From positions 48,987,708 to 49,051,707 of the forward strand of contig CM076847.1 of assembly GCA_039519185.1 (NCBI GenBank): a stretch of 64,000 nt of DNA, written 5' to 3'. Under the pieces are notes generated by a model that was not told the DNA's origin, ran no database searches, and saw only the letters and a list, made by a program, of their open reading frames with translations. The position numbers and the translations under genes were made by a program. Shown here piece by piece: positions 46,721 through 58,763 of this stretch. How positions within the stretch are numbered: the first letter of the stretch is position 1; each line of letters begins with the position of its first letter. This DNA is from Astragalus membranaceus (Eukaryota > Streptophyta > Magnoliopsida > Fabales > Fabaceae).

Positions 46721-49045
46721 TGTAACACCCCGAAAAATAATTTAATTAATCTAATTAATTTGATTAGTTGAATTATTAATTTTTATTTGAAGCGTGATTT
46801 AATTAAATTAAAGGGAAAATATCATGTTTTGTGTAGGAGTGGGATCGAGTAATAGCGGGGGTGTAGCGGTGGGCCCAACGCGTGAAAGGCCCAAAGCTTA
46901 AACCCAAGGGTATGCGAAACCCTCACTCTCATTTTTCACTTGAGAGAAATCGAAATTTGAGAGAGGGTGAGAAAGAAGAGGGGCGCGGCGAAGATAGGAG
47001 GAGGAGAAGAAGGGCTTCGAATTCTCAAGGCTTGGGCTCGTTGTGTTGCGGTGGTTCTCGTGGTGCCTTAAATCATCTTCCACGGAGCATACGTTTAAGA
47101 GGTAAGGGTGAGCGTTTCAATTCAATATAATTGGGTATGTGGTGGGTTTTGTGGGGTTTTGGTGTGGTGGTGATTTTCGAGATAGATAGGTTAAGATTGA
47201 TGAATTATTGGGTTAATTGTGGTGTTATTTTGATGAATTGTTGGTGATGACATGCGATTTGCCATATGAGATGATGAGATGAGTTTCGAATTTGGGTGAA
47301 TTTGGTGTGGTTAGTATCGATTTTTATGTGTATAGTGATGAGATTATATGAATGAGTAAATTGGGATTGAATTAGGGGATGTTATAGTTTAATTGAGTAT
47401 GTGAGACTTATGTGGTGATTGAGTAATATGATTATAATTATTTGAATGATACCAAGAAACTGAAAAATAGAAAATGTTGCTGTCCATAAACTAATAGTGT
47501 TGTTGTATGCTGTTTTATCAAAAGAAAATGTTGCTGTCCATAAATTAATAGTGTTGCTGTATGCTGTTTATCAAAGAAAATGTTGCTGTATGCTGTTTTA
47601 CCAAAAGAAAATGTTGCTGTCCATAGATTGATAGTGTTGCTGTTTGCTGTTATCTTTAAATAAGAGTTGCTGTTTTTATGAAGAAAAATACTGCTGTTTT
47701 TCCCACACTGTTTACTACTATTTTTGCTACTGTTGCACACCTACAAGAGCCACTGTTTCCATTCTGATTTGTTGCTGTTTGTGAACCGAATTTTCTGCAT
47801 TTTGTAAATGAAAGGAGCGTGTTAATGGGGCTGTTGTTCTATTACTGCTTCTCCGACTAAAAAGTGATGTTTTCCACTTTGAAAATGGGATGTTTCTCTC
47901 AAATTAATTGTGATGTTTCCTAAGCATAAAAATGAGATGTTTGTCCAAAATTTAAATAAGTTGTTATTCGAATTTTTTTTTGTATAGGTTGTCACTTAGA
48001 TTTTCAATGTGTAGCTACTTACATTTAAATGGTTTATCACTTAAATTGTAATGTATTGTTACTTAAGATTTAAGGCAATTAAACAAGAACATAATCAAAC
48101 TGTTTGGATTCCACTTTCCACAAATTGGAATCTGTGGTAAGTGGCCACTAAGCCCCACTTACCACAGATTACAATTTGTGGTAAGTAGCGTCCAATGCCT
48201 AACCACAGAGGTATGAAGTAAGATTTAAGGATGTTGTTACCCCAATTTTGAATGTGATGTTTATGAAGAAGTTGTGATATTATTATGGTGACTATAACGA
48301 ATACACTCTATGAGTGTTCTATGACGACGATGACGAGTACTCCGGGTGAGTGAATTGGTGAATTGCACGTGTGTCCATAGTGTCTCATAGCATGTGCATA
48401 TTATGACGAATAGGCTTCGGCCTCTTATTGACGAAAACCAGTGACGATGTGCCCTAGTGGCTGACTTATGACGAGTATGGTACCATCATGCATATACCCA
48501 GGTGTGGGTTGCATTTTCATGCGCATACATGTTTATGACTGGTGATATGAATTATGACTTTGGTTTGCGTTTAGCGACGATGAGATTGATGATAATGACG
48601 ATGTTGTATGATGTTTTGCTCATATTACTCTACTATATGCTTAATTATGTTTTGTTGAAATTCTCACCCCTTCTGCTTGGAATGTTGCTCTATTGTGGCA
48701 ACGCTGCAGGTAACCGCGAGTGAAGGTCCTGCTGCCTTCTTTTATAGCCTGTGAGATGTCTGTCGAGTCGCTCTCTGATACTGTGACACCTAGGGGGCGT
48801 GGTTGAAGTTGTTATTTAAATAATAAATTGTTTAGTGAGTGTTGTTTTATTCCGCTGTGACGTAACTCTTGGAATTTAATTTTATGACGGGTGATGATGT
48901 TGCGCAAACTTAATGAGTGCAAGTTGACGTTCTTTTTGTTAATGACGATGTGGCATTTCCTTTCTATCAGTTAAATTAAATTTTGCGAAAAAGATTTACT
49001 CTGATAAGTGACGTGTAAATTATGGGGTAGAAAGGGGGTGTTACA
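46721..49045 (+). repeat. 3' LTR of element A
   Basis: 2325 bp, near-identical to 31660-33983, ending GGGGGTGTTACA, then the AGAAG duplication. Confidence 0.93.
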
Positions 49046-49050
49046 AGAAG

Positions 49051-49425
49051 CACGACAATTCTTTGAATTGTTAAAGGCTGCGCAATCTCCTTTATGGGAT
49101 GGTTGTGACAGACATTCCGTGTTGTCGACTTCTTTAGGGGCATTAAGTTTGAAAGCTGACTATGGATTATCTGAAGGATGCTTTAATGGTTGGGTGCAGT
49201 TAATGGGAGACACAATGCCTGATGATAAGAAAATGCCTAAAAAATTTTACCAGGCAAAAAAGTCACTTGCTGAACTAGGGTTAGCAAGTATGCAAATTGA
49301 ATGTTGCCCGAATGGATGTATGTTGTATTATAAAGAAGATGAGGTGCTTCAAAATTGTAAACATTGTGGAGAGCAGCGATATAGACATGTTACCAGACGG
49401 GGTAAATTGAAATTGATACCGTTGA
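49051..49425 (+). pseudogene. CACTA 2 transposase, second segment
   Basis: The frame reads ARQFFELLKAAQSPLWDG, LSEGCFNGWVQLMGDTMP and CPNGCMLYYKEDEVLQNC, then KHCGEQRYR. This is the usual stretch between the N-terminal domain and the Transposase_21 core, with a paired-cysteine motif. It ends at KLKLIP where element C begins. About three codons expected before WYFSLVPRLQRLY are missing, so a small deletion occurred at this junction. Confidence 0.85.
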
Positions 49426-51935
49426 CCTAAAATTATTTAATTAATTTATTTAGTTAAGTAATTGGGGATTTTATTTAAATTATTTGATGTGTTTTAATTA
49501 ATTAGAAATCATACTAATACATGTAGGAAGTATTAGAAAGTGGAGGTGCCAAACCAAATGGACTTGGGCCTAAGTGAGAAGCCCAAGCCCATTATTCTTG
49601 TCATATGCGAAGTGGTTAGGTGTTGGGGGCTAGGGTTTTGGTGGAGGATTTGCGAAGTTGAAAGAAAGAACAAGGGAGAGAAAGAAATAGCGTGAGAAAG
49701 AGAGAGAGAGAGAGCAAGGGGCGCCGTAAGGAGAAGAGAAGAAGAGGAGAGAGGTCGCAACCAAGGAAGAGCAAGAACGTGATCTTGTTGCTGTGGTCCT
49801 GTACGTGACTATCTCCGGAGCCTCCGTTCTTCAATTTCGAGGTTAGGGGAGCTCTATCACTCTATCTAATACATTCTATGATAGGTCCTAGATCTAAGGT
49901 TCATGCTAGATTTCGTGATGTTCTTGATGAGTCTTTTGCGTTTCTTGATGTTCTTGAATGTTGACTTCCATATATGTTAATTATAATGTGTTTTGCGAAT
50001 TCGATTTTTGTGTGGTGTGATCTATGGAGTTGTCTTATGGGTGATGATATGCGCATATGTTGAGAAATATGATGTTCATCTATGCATTGATTCGTTGGAA
50101 GAGAATTCGCATAGGGGTTGTGAGTGTCTTGGGCGCCTAGGGCGCCATGATAGTGTTAGTGAGGTTGTTTTGTTTAATTTGAGTTTTGATAAATTGAGTT
50201 TGGTAATTTTGAATGAGAAAAGTGTGTTTTTGTGTTGCTGGAAAATTGGAGTTTTTATGCTTTAGAATTGTTAAGAAAAACCAATTTTTGTGTTAAAAAG
50301 GGTTGAACAGAAATTCTGGGCGCTGTTGTAGTTTCCTGGGCGCTGAGTGCCTGTCCTGGGCGCTGGGCGCCTGTGCTGTGTTGTTGTTGCGCGTAGGGGC
50401 GCGCCTGGGCGCTAGGCGCCCGTGTCTGTGCGTGTTGCGCGCTGTGCGCGCCTGGGCGCTAGGCGCCCGTGTCTGTGTTGTGTTGTGCGCGCCTGGGCGC
50501 TGGGCGCCTGTGGCGCTGTGTTGCGTTGTGTTGTGCGCGCCTGGGCGCTGGGTGCCTGTGTTGCCTGGGCGCCTAAGGCGCCAATTTTCAGAACGTTGTC
50601 TAATTTTTCCCAAACTTCTTTTTATCATAACTTTTGACTCAGACGTCCGTTTTGAACGATTCGAAAAGTGTCATGAAGCTTTTTACGTTGTCTATTTGTG
50701 GGTTCAATTTTTAAAATGAAAAATTGTTATTTTCTGACTGTTTGTGGGCGCCCGAGTGGCTGTCCCCGGTGGTCGTCCCAGTGACATTGAAAAATGACGT
50801 GGAACTCTTTAAAAATCCCTTTTGGTGTATAAACAACAGTTTTAAACACGGTAGTGTCAAAATGACTGTTTTGCCCCTAGTGGCCAAAGTTAATGATAAA
50901 AGATGTGTAAATGACGAGGATGCCCTTGGTGGCTAGTCAAATGACTGTTTTGCCCCTAGTGGCCAAAGTTAATGATAATGATGTGTAAATGACGAGGATG
51001 CCCTGGTGGTTAGTCAAATGACGTTTTTGCCCTCAGTGGCTAATGTTTGAGTTAAATGATGTTTATGTGTAAGTGACATTTGGGGCCTGAGTGGCTAAGT
51101 GATGTTAAGGTCTAAGTGGCCTAGTGATGTTGTGTGATGATTATGAATTTGACAGGTGCTGTGTTCCGTGCGAGCAAACAGGTAAGTGATGGGTCACATT
51201 GTTGACTGTGATCTGAGTAATTGTGTGATTTTGTGAAGTGAGTGGTGCATGTCATAGAGTCTCATGCCCATATGCATAAAACCCAGTGATGTTTTGAGGC
51301 CTGAGTGGCTAAGTGATGATGAGGCCTGAGTGGCTAAGCGACGTTTTGTGAAAAGGTACCTTCATGCATATACCCGCGAGTGGGTTGCATTTCATAAATC
51401 TATATGACATGAGATGAGTTTTTGTACATGATGTGAATGATGACTGTGATGTGGATGTTTTGTGTATTGGATGCTGATTATTCTAGTGCGTAGCCTATGA
51501 TTAGTGCTTATCATATTTTCTATTATATAGACTGAAATGATGCTCACCCTTTCCTGTTTGAATGTTGCCCCCGTGTTGGTAACGTGCAGGTGATTCTTAG
51601 TGAAGGCCTTTAGCTTCACTTCTCGAGTCGGGTCGTCATGCTCTGATATGTAACACTAGGGAGGGGGGAATGAATGTTGTTTAAGTCATTATGACTGTTG
51701 TGGTTATTGGATTTTAGTATTGTGAGCCTGGCATATTTGTAATGTCTTTTATGATTAAACTGTTGGGTTTCGGATGCGAAGTTGTAATTTAATTGATAAT
51801 GATGTTTTGAAGTTATTATAAGACTGTTTTCGAAAAGCGAGTTATTTGAAGTGTGACATCCCTTGAGGTGTAATTAAATTTTGAAAACTCTGATATTTTA
51901 TTAAACAAATTACCGGGTAAAAAGGGGGTGTTACA
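49426..51935 (+). repeat. 5' LTR of element C (left tip deleted)
   Basis: It starts at CCTAAAATT rather than TGTAACACCCTAAAATT. It contains a GC-rich array at 50325-50582, GGCC..AGTGGC repeats (50870-51330) and a conserved block (GGTACC.TCATGCATATACCC) shared with A and, inverted, B. Confidence 0.9.
50325..50582. repeat. GGCGCC-rich array in the LTR of C
   Basis: Modules of CTGGGCGCTGGGCGCC or CTGGGCGCTAGGCGCCCGTG separated by TGTGTTGTGCGCGC. Repeated in the 3' LTR at 55602-55859. Long Ala/Arg/Cys-rich frames here have no protein-like pattern. Confidence 0.9.
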
Positions 51936-52040
51936 TTAGTGGTATCAGAGCAGTTCGGTCTGTCCGGCCAAGTTGTCCAGTGTGGAGTCTAGCTATCTCT
52001 CGAGTCTTGGTACTCGTTCTAACCATAATTTGTGTTGCAG
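51590..52040 (+). other. Possible leader intron of element C (451 bp)
   Basis: Donor CAG|GTGATT at 51587-51595 in the LTR, acceptor ATTTGTGTTGCAG ending 52040, spanning the primer site as in A and B. The donor is the weakest of the three. Confidence 0.45.
51940..51951 (+). promoter_or_regulatory. Primer-binding site of element C
   Basis: TGGTATCAGAGC, four bases after the LTR end. The 31 bases from here equal those of element A. Confidence 0.9.
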
Positions 52041-54658
52041 TGATTAGCTAAATTGGTCAGACGGTATGACTGCTATTGTTGTTACTGGCGCTGCTTAGTG
52101 TCTTACTGCTGCTATGTGTGTGTTTACTCTGAGTACTTTGTGTATGACTGTAATGTGTTGCTTGGTGTGTTTTCTGTGTCCCTCGTCGATTTTCGACGAA
52201 GACCTTGTGGTGAATTTTGTTTGTTGCCGTTGGGTGTTTTTAGTATTGTGTGATTTGACGAGTAGGTGTAAAATTGATGAGGAATTGAGTACATTGTGAT
52301 GTTGATGTTGTCACGTGTAATTTCGTGCCTTGATGTTTGATGATGATTGAGATTGAATTAAGATGAGGAGTATGATGTGTTATAAATTTTAATAATTAAT
52401 TTGTATGTTCTGACGTGTGAATACAATGAGTTGAGACGTTTTAAAAAGAAAATTAAATGTTTTGAAAGTATGTATTCTATACATCCCCACGGGTGTATAG
52501 GCGCCAAATTCTAATTGTGTATATGTGTTGCTGTGTTGTTTTAAAAATGAATAGCGTACTGTTTTTACACTGTTTCGAGTTGCCGTTTTGTTTGGAAACA
52601 ATGGTGTGTCGTTTTTACATTGTTGAAAGTGCTGTTTGTTTGTGAAGATAATAGTAAGCTGTTTTTATGTTGAAAAGGTGTTGCCGCTTCATTGTTTAAA
52701 TTAGATATATGAGCTACTGTATTTACAAGTAAATGGGTTGCTATTATTCACTCGGTTTTGCATGCTGTTTCTATGCGCAGTTTTGTTTTAAGCGCTGTTT
52801 TTGTAGGTGCTGTTTTTCCTCAGCTTAAAATGTGATGTTTTCTCGATTTGAAATGAGGTATTTTCTAAAGGAAAAGAGTGTATTTTTTCTAAAATATAAA
52901 GTGATGATTAAATTGAATCGAATTGAATTGAATCGATAATGGTTCGTAGAGTTGATAATTGGATTTGATGTTTTCAAAGAAATCAAAGTTACAATTGTAT
53001 TTAAAATAAATGGTGTGCTGTTTGACAGTGTTTCAGGTCGCTGTTCTATTTTTTTTTAAATGAATAGTGTGCTGTCTTATATTGTCCAAAGTTGTTATCC
53101 TGCTTTTGAAAATAAGAGGGGGCTGTTTTTATGCTGTGAAGAGTTGCTGTCTTGCTGTTTTTCAAAATAAAATGCTGCTATTTGCTACATAAGAATGCTG
53201 CGGTTTGCTTAAAAACGAGTTGCTGTGTTGCGGTTTATTTCTATGAAATGAGTTGCTGTTTTTATGAAATAATCGTATTGCTGTTTTACGAAAATGAAGC
53301 GCTATTTTTATGTTGTAAACGTGCTGTTTCCACTGCCGTTGCGCGCTAAAAAGAAGTATTATTTTCACTCCGTGTTTTGCTGTTGTTGCGCGCTAAAGGA
53401 CCACTGTTTACACCTTATTGTTGTTGTTGTTGTTCTTCTTGGTCTTGCTGTTGCCGTTTTACTCAAATGATGTGGTTGTTTTCACACTGTTTACCCAAAA
53501 ATTTTACGAGGATGTTTACAAAAAATTGACGTGCTTTTCCCAAAGTTAAAGAGTTGGCTATATTGTTTACCGTTGCTGTTTCGTTTTGAAAATAATAGTG
53601 CGCTGTTTTTATATGGTTTAAAGATGCTGTTTTGTTTTGAGATTAATAGTGTGCCATTTTTATGTCGTTAATGTTGCCGTATTTGCTGCTGTTTTCGCAC
53701 ATTAAAGTGTACTGTTCTCTACAATCTAGAGCGTTGTTTTCTTCGACTTAAATGTGATGTTCACTCAAATATAACGCGTTGTTCTCTTAATAATTTAAAG
53801 TGCCGAGTTCTTAAAATTAAAATGATGTTTTCTTGAATCAAGTGGGCCGTTTCGAAAATTTTGAAAAGGGCTGTCTTCCTATTTTCTTTAGTACTGTTAC
53901 TGTATTGTGAGAGGTTGCTGTCTCGATTTTTTTTTTGTATTTTGTATTATTTTATTTTATGTGCTGTTTGGTCCCTATGTACGTTGACTTAGTCCTTTAT
54001 TGACAAAGGAGTCATGTAATTAATTGTGACTGATGTGATTGATGTGGTGTGTGCTTCACTTTGGTGAAGTTATGATGTGTTGTTGATGAGTCGGTCCTAT
54101 GAAGGACCTAGGGGGGAAATGGGAGTTGAGGAACTCTCAGCGCAAAGATGTCATGGTTGGTGTTGTCACTTTCGTTGAAGTACGTTAATAGGTGTCTCGC
54201 CAATTTCAAGTGAATGGGTGTTGTAGTCGTAGCTAAGTTCGATCATAGTGTGAGAGGACCAAAGAAACGAGAAGAGATGAAGGTTAGGTGTGTAGGGTGA
54301 CATAAGAGCCGAGATGTGGGTACCTGACTACGAGTGGGACGAAGTGCAGTGTTGCAGTGTTATCAATGTATGTAGAAGCTAGTGTGGTTGAAGCATAAAG
54401 TGCCTAAGTGCAGCGTATGGGTGGCAAGGAGAATGATGGAGAACCGAAGTAGATGTATCCGAGGTAGTTGTAGAGGTGAGTGATGATGAGGTGTGGTTGC
54501 CTAAGTGGAGTGTCACGGTGTTTGAGTAGTTGAGTGTGACTTTGATGACCTTCAGATTAGAACATCTAATTAAGAGTAGCAACGTGGAGAAGGGTGATGG
54601 ACGGGGATGGTTGGAAGTGAGAAGAAGATTGGGGTTTCGTTTCGTGAGTTGGAGTAAA
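51971..54658 (+). other. Interior of element C, non-coding
   Basis: No gag or pol. From 52480 to 53960 it is a degenerate array of modules such as AGTTGCTGTTTTTATG, GTGTGCTGTTTTTA and GTGATGTTTTC. Similar modules are found in the LTR of element A (32390-32900). From 54000 on the DNA is non-repetitive, ending with the TTTTCGAGGACGAAAA motif. Confidence 0.6.
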
Positions 54659-54694
54659 TTTTCGAGGACGAAAATATTCTAAGTGGGGGAGAGT
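54659..54694 (+). promoter_or_regulatory. Inverted repeat plus polypurine tract of element C
   Basis: TTTTCGAGGACGAAAA at 54659-54674, then AAGTGGGGGAGAGT at 54681-54694, directly before the 3' LTR. Confidence 0.85.
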
Positions 54695-57212
54695 TGTAAC
54701 ACCCTAAAATTATTTAATTAATTTATTTAGTTAAGTAATTGGGGATTTTATTTAAATTATTTGATGTGTTTTAATTAATTAGAAATCATACTAATACATG
54801 TAGGAAGTATTAGAAAGTGGAGGTGCCAAACCAAATGGACTTGGGCCTAAGTGAGAAGCCCAAGCCCATTATTCTTGTCATATGCGAAGTGGTTAGGTGT
54901 TGGGGGCTAGGGTTTTGGTGGAGGATTTGCGAAGTTGAAAGAAAGAACAAGGGAGAGAAAGAAATAGCGTGAGAATGAGAGAGAGAGAGAGCAAGGGGCG
55001 CCGTAAGGAGAAGAGAAGAAGAGGAGAGAGGTCGCAACCAAGGAAGAGCAAGAACGTGATCTTGTTGCTGTGGTCCTGTACGTGACTATCTCCGGAGCCT
55101 CCGTTCTTCAATTTCGAGGTTAGGGGAGCTCTATCACTCTATCTAATACATTCTATGATAGGTCCTAGATCTAAGGTTCATGCTAGATTTCGTGATGTTC
55201 TTGATGAGTCTTTTGCGTTTCTTGATGTTCTTGAATGTTGACTTCCATATATGTTAATTATAATGTGTTTTGCGAATTCGATTTTTGTGTGGTGTGATCT
55301 ATGGAGTTGTCTTATGGGTGATGATATGCGCATATGTTGAGAAATATGATGTTCATCTATGCATTGATTCGTTGGAAGAGAATTCGCATAGGGGTTGTGA
55401 GTGTCTTGGGCGCCTAGGGCGCCATGATAGTGTTAGTGAGGTTGTTTTGTTTAATTTGAGTTTTGATAAATTGAGTTTGGTAATTTTGAATGAGAAAAGT
55501 GTGTTTTTGTGTTGCTGGAAAATTGGAGTTTTTATGCTTTAGAATTGTTAAGAAAAACCAATTTTTGTGTTAAAAAGGGTTGAACAGAAATTCTGGGCGC
55601 TGTTGTAGTTTCCTGGGCGCTGAGTGCCTGTCCTGGGCGCTGGGCGCCTGTGCTGTGTTGTTGTTGCGCGTAGGGGCGCGCCTGGGCGCTAGGCGCCCGT
55701 GTCTGTGCGTGTTGCGCGCTGTGCGCGCCTGGGCGCTAGGCGCCCGTGTCTGTGTTGTGTTGTGCGCGCCTGGGCGCTGGGCGCCTGTGGCGCTGTGTTG
55801 CGTTGTGTTGTGCGCGCCTGGGCGCTGGGTGCCTGTGTTGCCTGGGCGCCTAAGGCGCCAATTTTCAGAACGTTGTCTAATTTTTCCCAAACTTCTTTTT
55901 ATCATAACTTTTGACTCAGACGTCCGTTTTGAACGATTCGAAAAGTGTCATGAAGCTTTTTACGTTGTCTATTTGTGGGTTCAATTTTTAAAATGAAAAA
56001 TTGTTATTTTCTGACTGTTTGTGGGCGCCCAAGTGGCTGTCCCCGGTGGTCGTCCCAGTGACATTGAAAAATGACGTGGAACTCTTTAAAAATCCCTTTT
56101 GGTGTATAAACAACAGTTTTAAACACGGTAGTGTCAAAATGACTGTTTTGCCCCTAGTGGCCAAAGTTAATGATAAAAGATGTGTAAATGACGAGGATGC
56201 CCTTGGTGGCTAGTCAAATGACTGTTTTGCCCCTAGTGGCCAAAGTTAATGATAATGATGTGTAAATGACGAGGATGCCCTGGTGGTTAGTCAAATGACG
56301 TTTTTGCCCTCAGTGGCTAATGTTTGAGTTAAATGATGTTTATGTGTAAGTGACATTTGGGGCCTGAGTGGCTAAGTGATGTTAAGGTCTAAGTGGCCTA
56401 GTGATGTTGTGTGATGATTATGAATTTGACAGGTGCTGTGTTCCGTGCGAGCAAACAGGTAAGTGATGGGTCACATTGTTGACTGTGATCTGAGTAATTG
56501 TGTGATTTTGTGAAGTGAGTGGTGCATGTCATAGAGTCTCATGCCCATATGCATAAAACCCAGTGATGTTTTGAGGCCTGAGTGGCTAAGTGATGATGAG
56601 GCCTGAGTGGCTAAGCGACGTTTTGTGAAAAGGTACCTTCATGCATATACCCGCGAGTGGGTTGCATTTCATAAATCTATATGACATGAGATGAGTTTTT
56701 GTACATGATGTGAATGATGACTGTGATGTGGATGTTTTGTGTATTGGATGCTGATTATTCTAGTGCGTAGCCTATGATTAGTGCTTATCATATTTTCTAT
56801 TATATAGACTGAAATGATGCTCACCCTTTCCTGTTTGAATGTTGCCCCCGTGTTGGTAACGTGCAGGTGATTCTTAGTGAAGGCCTTTAGCTTCACTTCT
56901 CGAGTCGGGTCGTCATGCTCTGATATGTAACACTAGGGAGGGGGGAATGAATGTTGTTTAAGTCATTATGACTGTTGTGGTTATTGGATTTTAGTATTGT
57001 GAGCCTGGCATATTTGTAATGTCTTTTATGATTAAACTGTTGGGTTTCGGATGCGAAGTTGTAATTTAATTGATAATGATGTTTTGAAGTTATTATAAGA
57101 CTGTTTTCGAAAAGCGAGTTATTTGAAGTGTGACATCCCTTGAGGTGTAATTAAATTTTGAAAACTCTGATATTTTATTAAACAAATTACCGGGTAAAAA
57201 GGGGGTGTTACA
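54695..57212 (+). repeat. 3' LTR of element C
   Basis: 2518 bp with intact TGTAACACCC and TGTTACA ends. Transposase sequence (WYFSLVP) resumes at 57213. Confidence 0.92.
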
Positions 57213-58678
57213 TGGTACTTCTCGCTTGTTCCAAGACTACAACGGTTGTATTCCTCAATGGAAACAGCTCGTGAAATGAGATGGCATCGTGAAAATCAAA
57301 GGGAGACAGGTACTTTATCTCATCCGTCAGATGCAGAAGCTTGGAAACACTTTGATGAAGCATGGCCTACATTTTCTCAAGATCCGCGAAATGTTAGATT
57401 AGGCTTGTGCTCCGATGGTTTTGCTCCATTTGACCAAGCAGGTAGGAACTATTCTTGCTGGCCTGTGATAGTTACACCTTATAATTTTCCCCCATGGATG
57501 TGTATGAGAAGAGAGATTATGTTCTTAACTCTTATAATTCCATGCCCCCACAACCCTAAGAAGAAAATTGGTGTGTACTTGCGCCCCTTAATAGATGAAT
57601 TGAGAATTTTATGGGAAACTGGAGTTATGACATATGATGTGTCTTTGAAGCAAAATTTTTTGATGAAGGCGGTGCTAATGTGGACGATCAACGACTTTCC
57701 CGCATATGGGATGTTAAGTGGTTGGATGACAATGGGTAAACTAGGTTGCCCAATTTGTATGGAGCATTCCAAGGCATTTAGCCTCACATATAGTCGAAAG
57801 ATCTCATGGTTTGATTGTCATCGTCAATTCTTACCACAACATCATCCATATAGGAGGAATAAGACTGCGTTTATAAAAGGAAGGGTTGAAAAGTCAGCTC
57901 CTCCACAAAGGTTAAGTGGTGAAGAAGTCTGGGAGAGGGTAAAACATTACCCAAGTGTGGAGGAATGTCCGGAACCAAATATCCCAGGCTATGGGATAGA
58001 GCACCATTGGACAAAGCGAAGTATATTTTGGGAACTGCCATATTGGAAAACCCATCTTCTCCCACATAATATTGACATGATGCACACTGAAAGAAATGTG
58101 TTTCTCAATATTTTGTTCACAGTGATGGACACCAAAGGGAAGACGAAGGATACTTGCAAATCAAGGAAGGACTTGGAAGTACATTGTAAGCGCAGTGGAT
58201 TGGAACTACAAGCTAGTACTAATGGAAACATTGTAAAACCAAAGGCACAATTTACACTTACCAAACAACGAAGACTTGGTGTTTGCGAATGGGTGAAAAA
58301 TCTCAAATTTCCAGATGGTTATGTTTCCAATATGAGTAGATGTGTTGACTTGAGAGAAGCAAAGTTGGTTAACATGAAGAGTCATGATTGTCATGTGTTC
58401 ATGCAACGCTTGCTTCCAATAGCGTTCAAAGCTTTGCCCAAACCTATATTGAACACACTTACAGAATTTAGTCAATTCTTCCGAGAAATTACTTCATCGT
58501 TGTTGAAAGAAGATAAATTGTGCATGTTGGAGGAAAATATTCCGATCATTATGTGCAAATTGGAACAAATATTTCCCCCAAGCTTTTTTGACTCAATGGA
58601 ACATCTTCCAATTCATTTAGCATATGAAGCAAAAGTTGGCGGTCCCGTTCAATATAGATGGATGTATCCATTTGAAAG
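57213..58678 (+). pseudogene. CACTA 2 transposase core (TNP2, Transposase_21)
   Basis: The segment resumes with WYFSLVPRLQRLYSS, the block leading into the core. Core motifs are LGLCSDGFAPFD (candidate catalytic Asp), SCWPVIVTPYNFPPWMCM, NPKKKIGVYLRPLIDEL, TINDFPAYGMLSGW (second candidate Asp) and GCPICMEHSKAF. Downstream HNIDMMHTERNVFLNI and the RRLGVCEWVKNLKFPDGY region match family blocks, followed by DUF4218-like sequence (MQRLLPIAFKALP, GPVQYRWMYPFER). The exon ends at 58678 with donor GTTAGT. This long stretch is open for about 490 codons, so decay of the core is slight. Confidence 0.9.
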
Positions 58679-58763
58679 GTTAGTTCTTCATCATATAAAA
58701 AATCTGCCATGTTTCCTTATTACTCTCATTTTTCTTTAAGCTTAATCTCGATTTACTCAATAG

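Larger units (their letters stand above)
31660..49045 (+). mobile_element. Element A: Ty3/gypsy chromovirus (probably Tekay/Del lineage)
   Basis: LTRs at 31660-33983 and 46721-49045 start TGTAACACCCCG. The target duplication AGAAG (31655-31659; 49046-49050) is perfect. The primer site is TGGTATCAGAGC (initiator tRNA-Met type). Gag-pol with three CCHC knuckles, protease, RT, RNase H, integrase and a chromodomain-like C-terminus lies between. Element B is inserted in pol at 36965. Without B the element is about 9.1 kb, a usual size for the lineage. One frameshift in integrase and a nested insertion leave this copy inactive. Confidence 0.93.
49426..57212 (+). mobile_element. Element C: non-autonomous LTR element in the CACTA transposase
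   Basis: LTRs at 49426-51935 and 54695-57212 (TGTAACACCC...GGTGTTACA). The primer site TGGTATCAGAGC is at 51940 and a polypurine tract lies before 54695. The 2.76-kb interior is non-coding. The LTRs are almost identical (two differences noticed), so insertion is recent. The first eight bases of the left LTR and the left target duplication are missing, along with a few transposase codons. Confidence 0.92.

Noticed and set aside
50293..50719. Ala/Arg/Cys-rich frames in the LTRs of elements B and C
   Set aside because: Both strands are open because of the GGCGCC array. The same frames occur in both LTRs and have no protein-like pattern.
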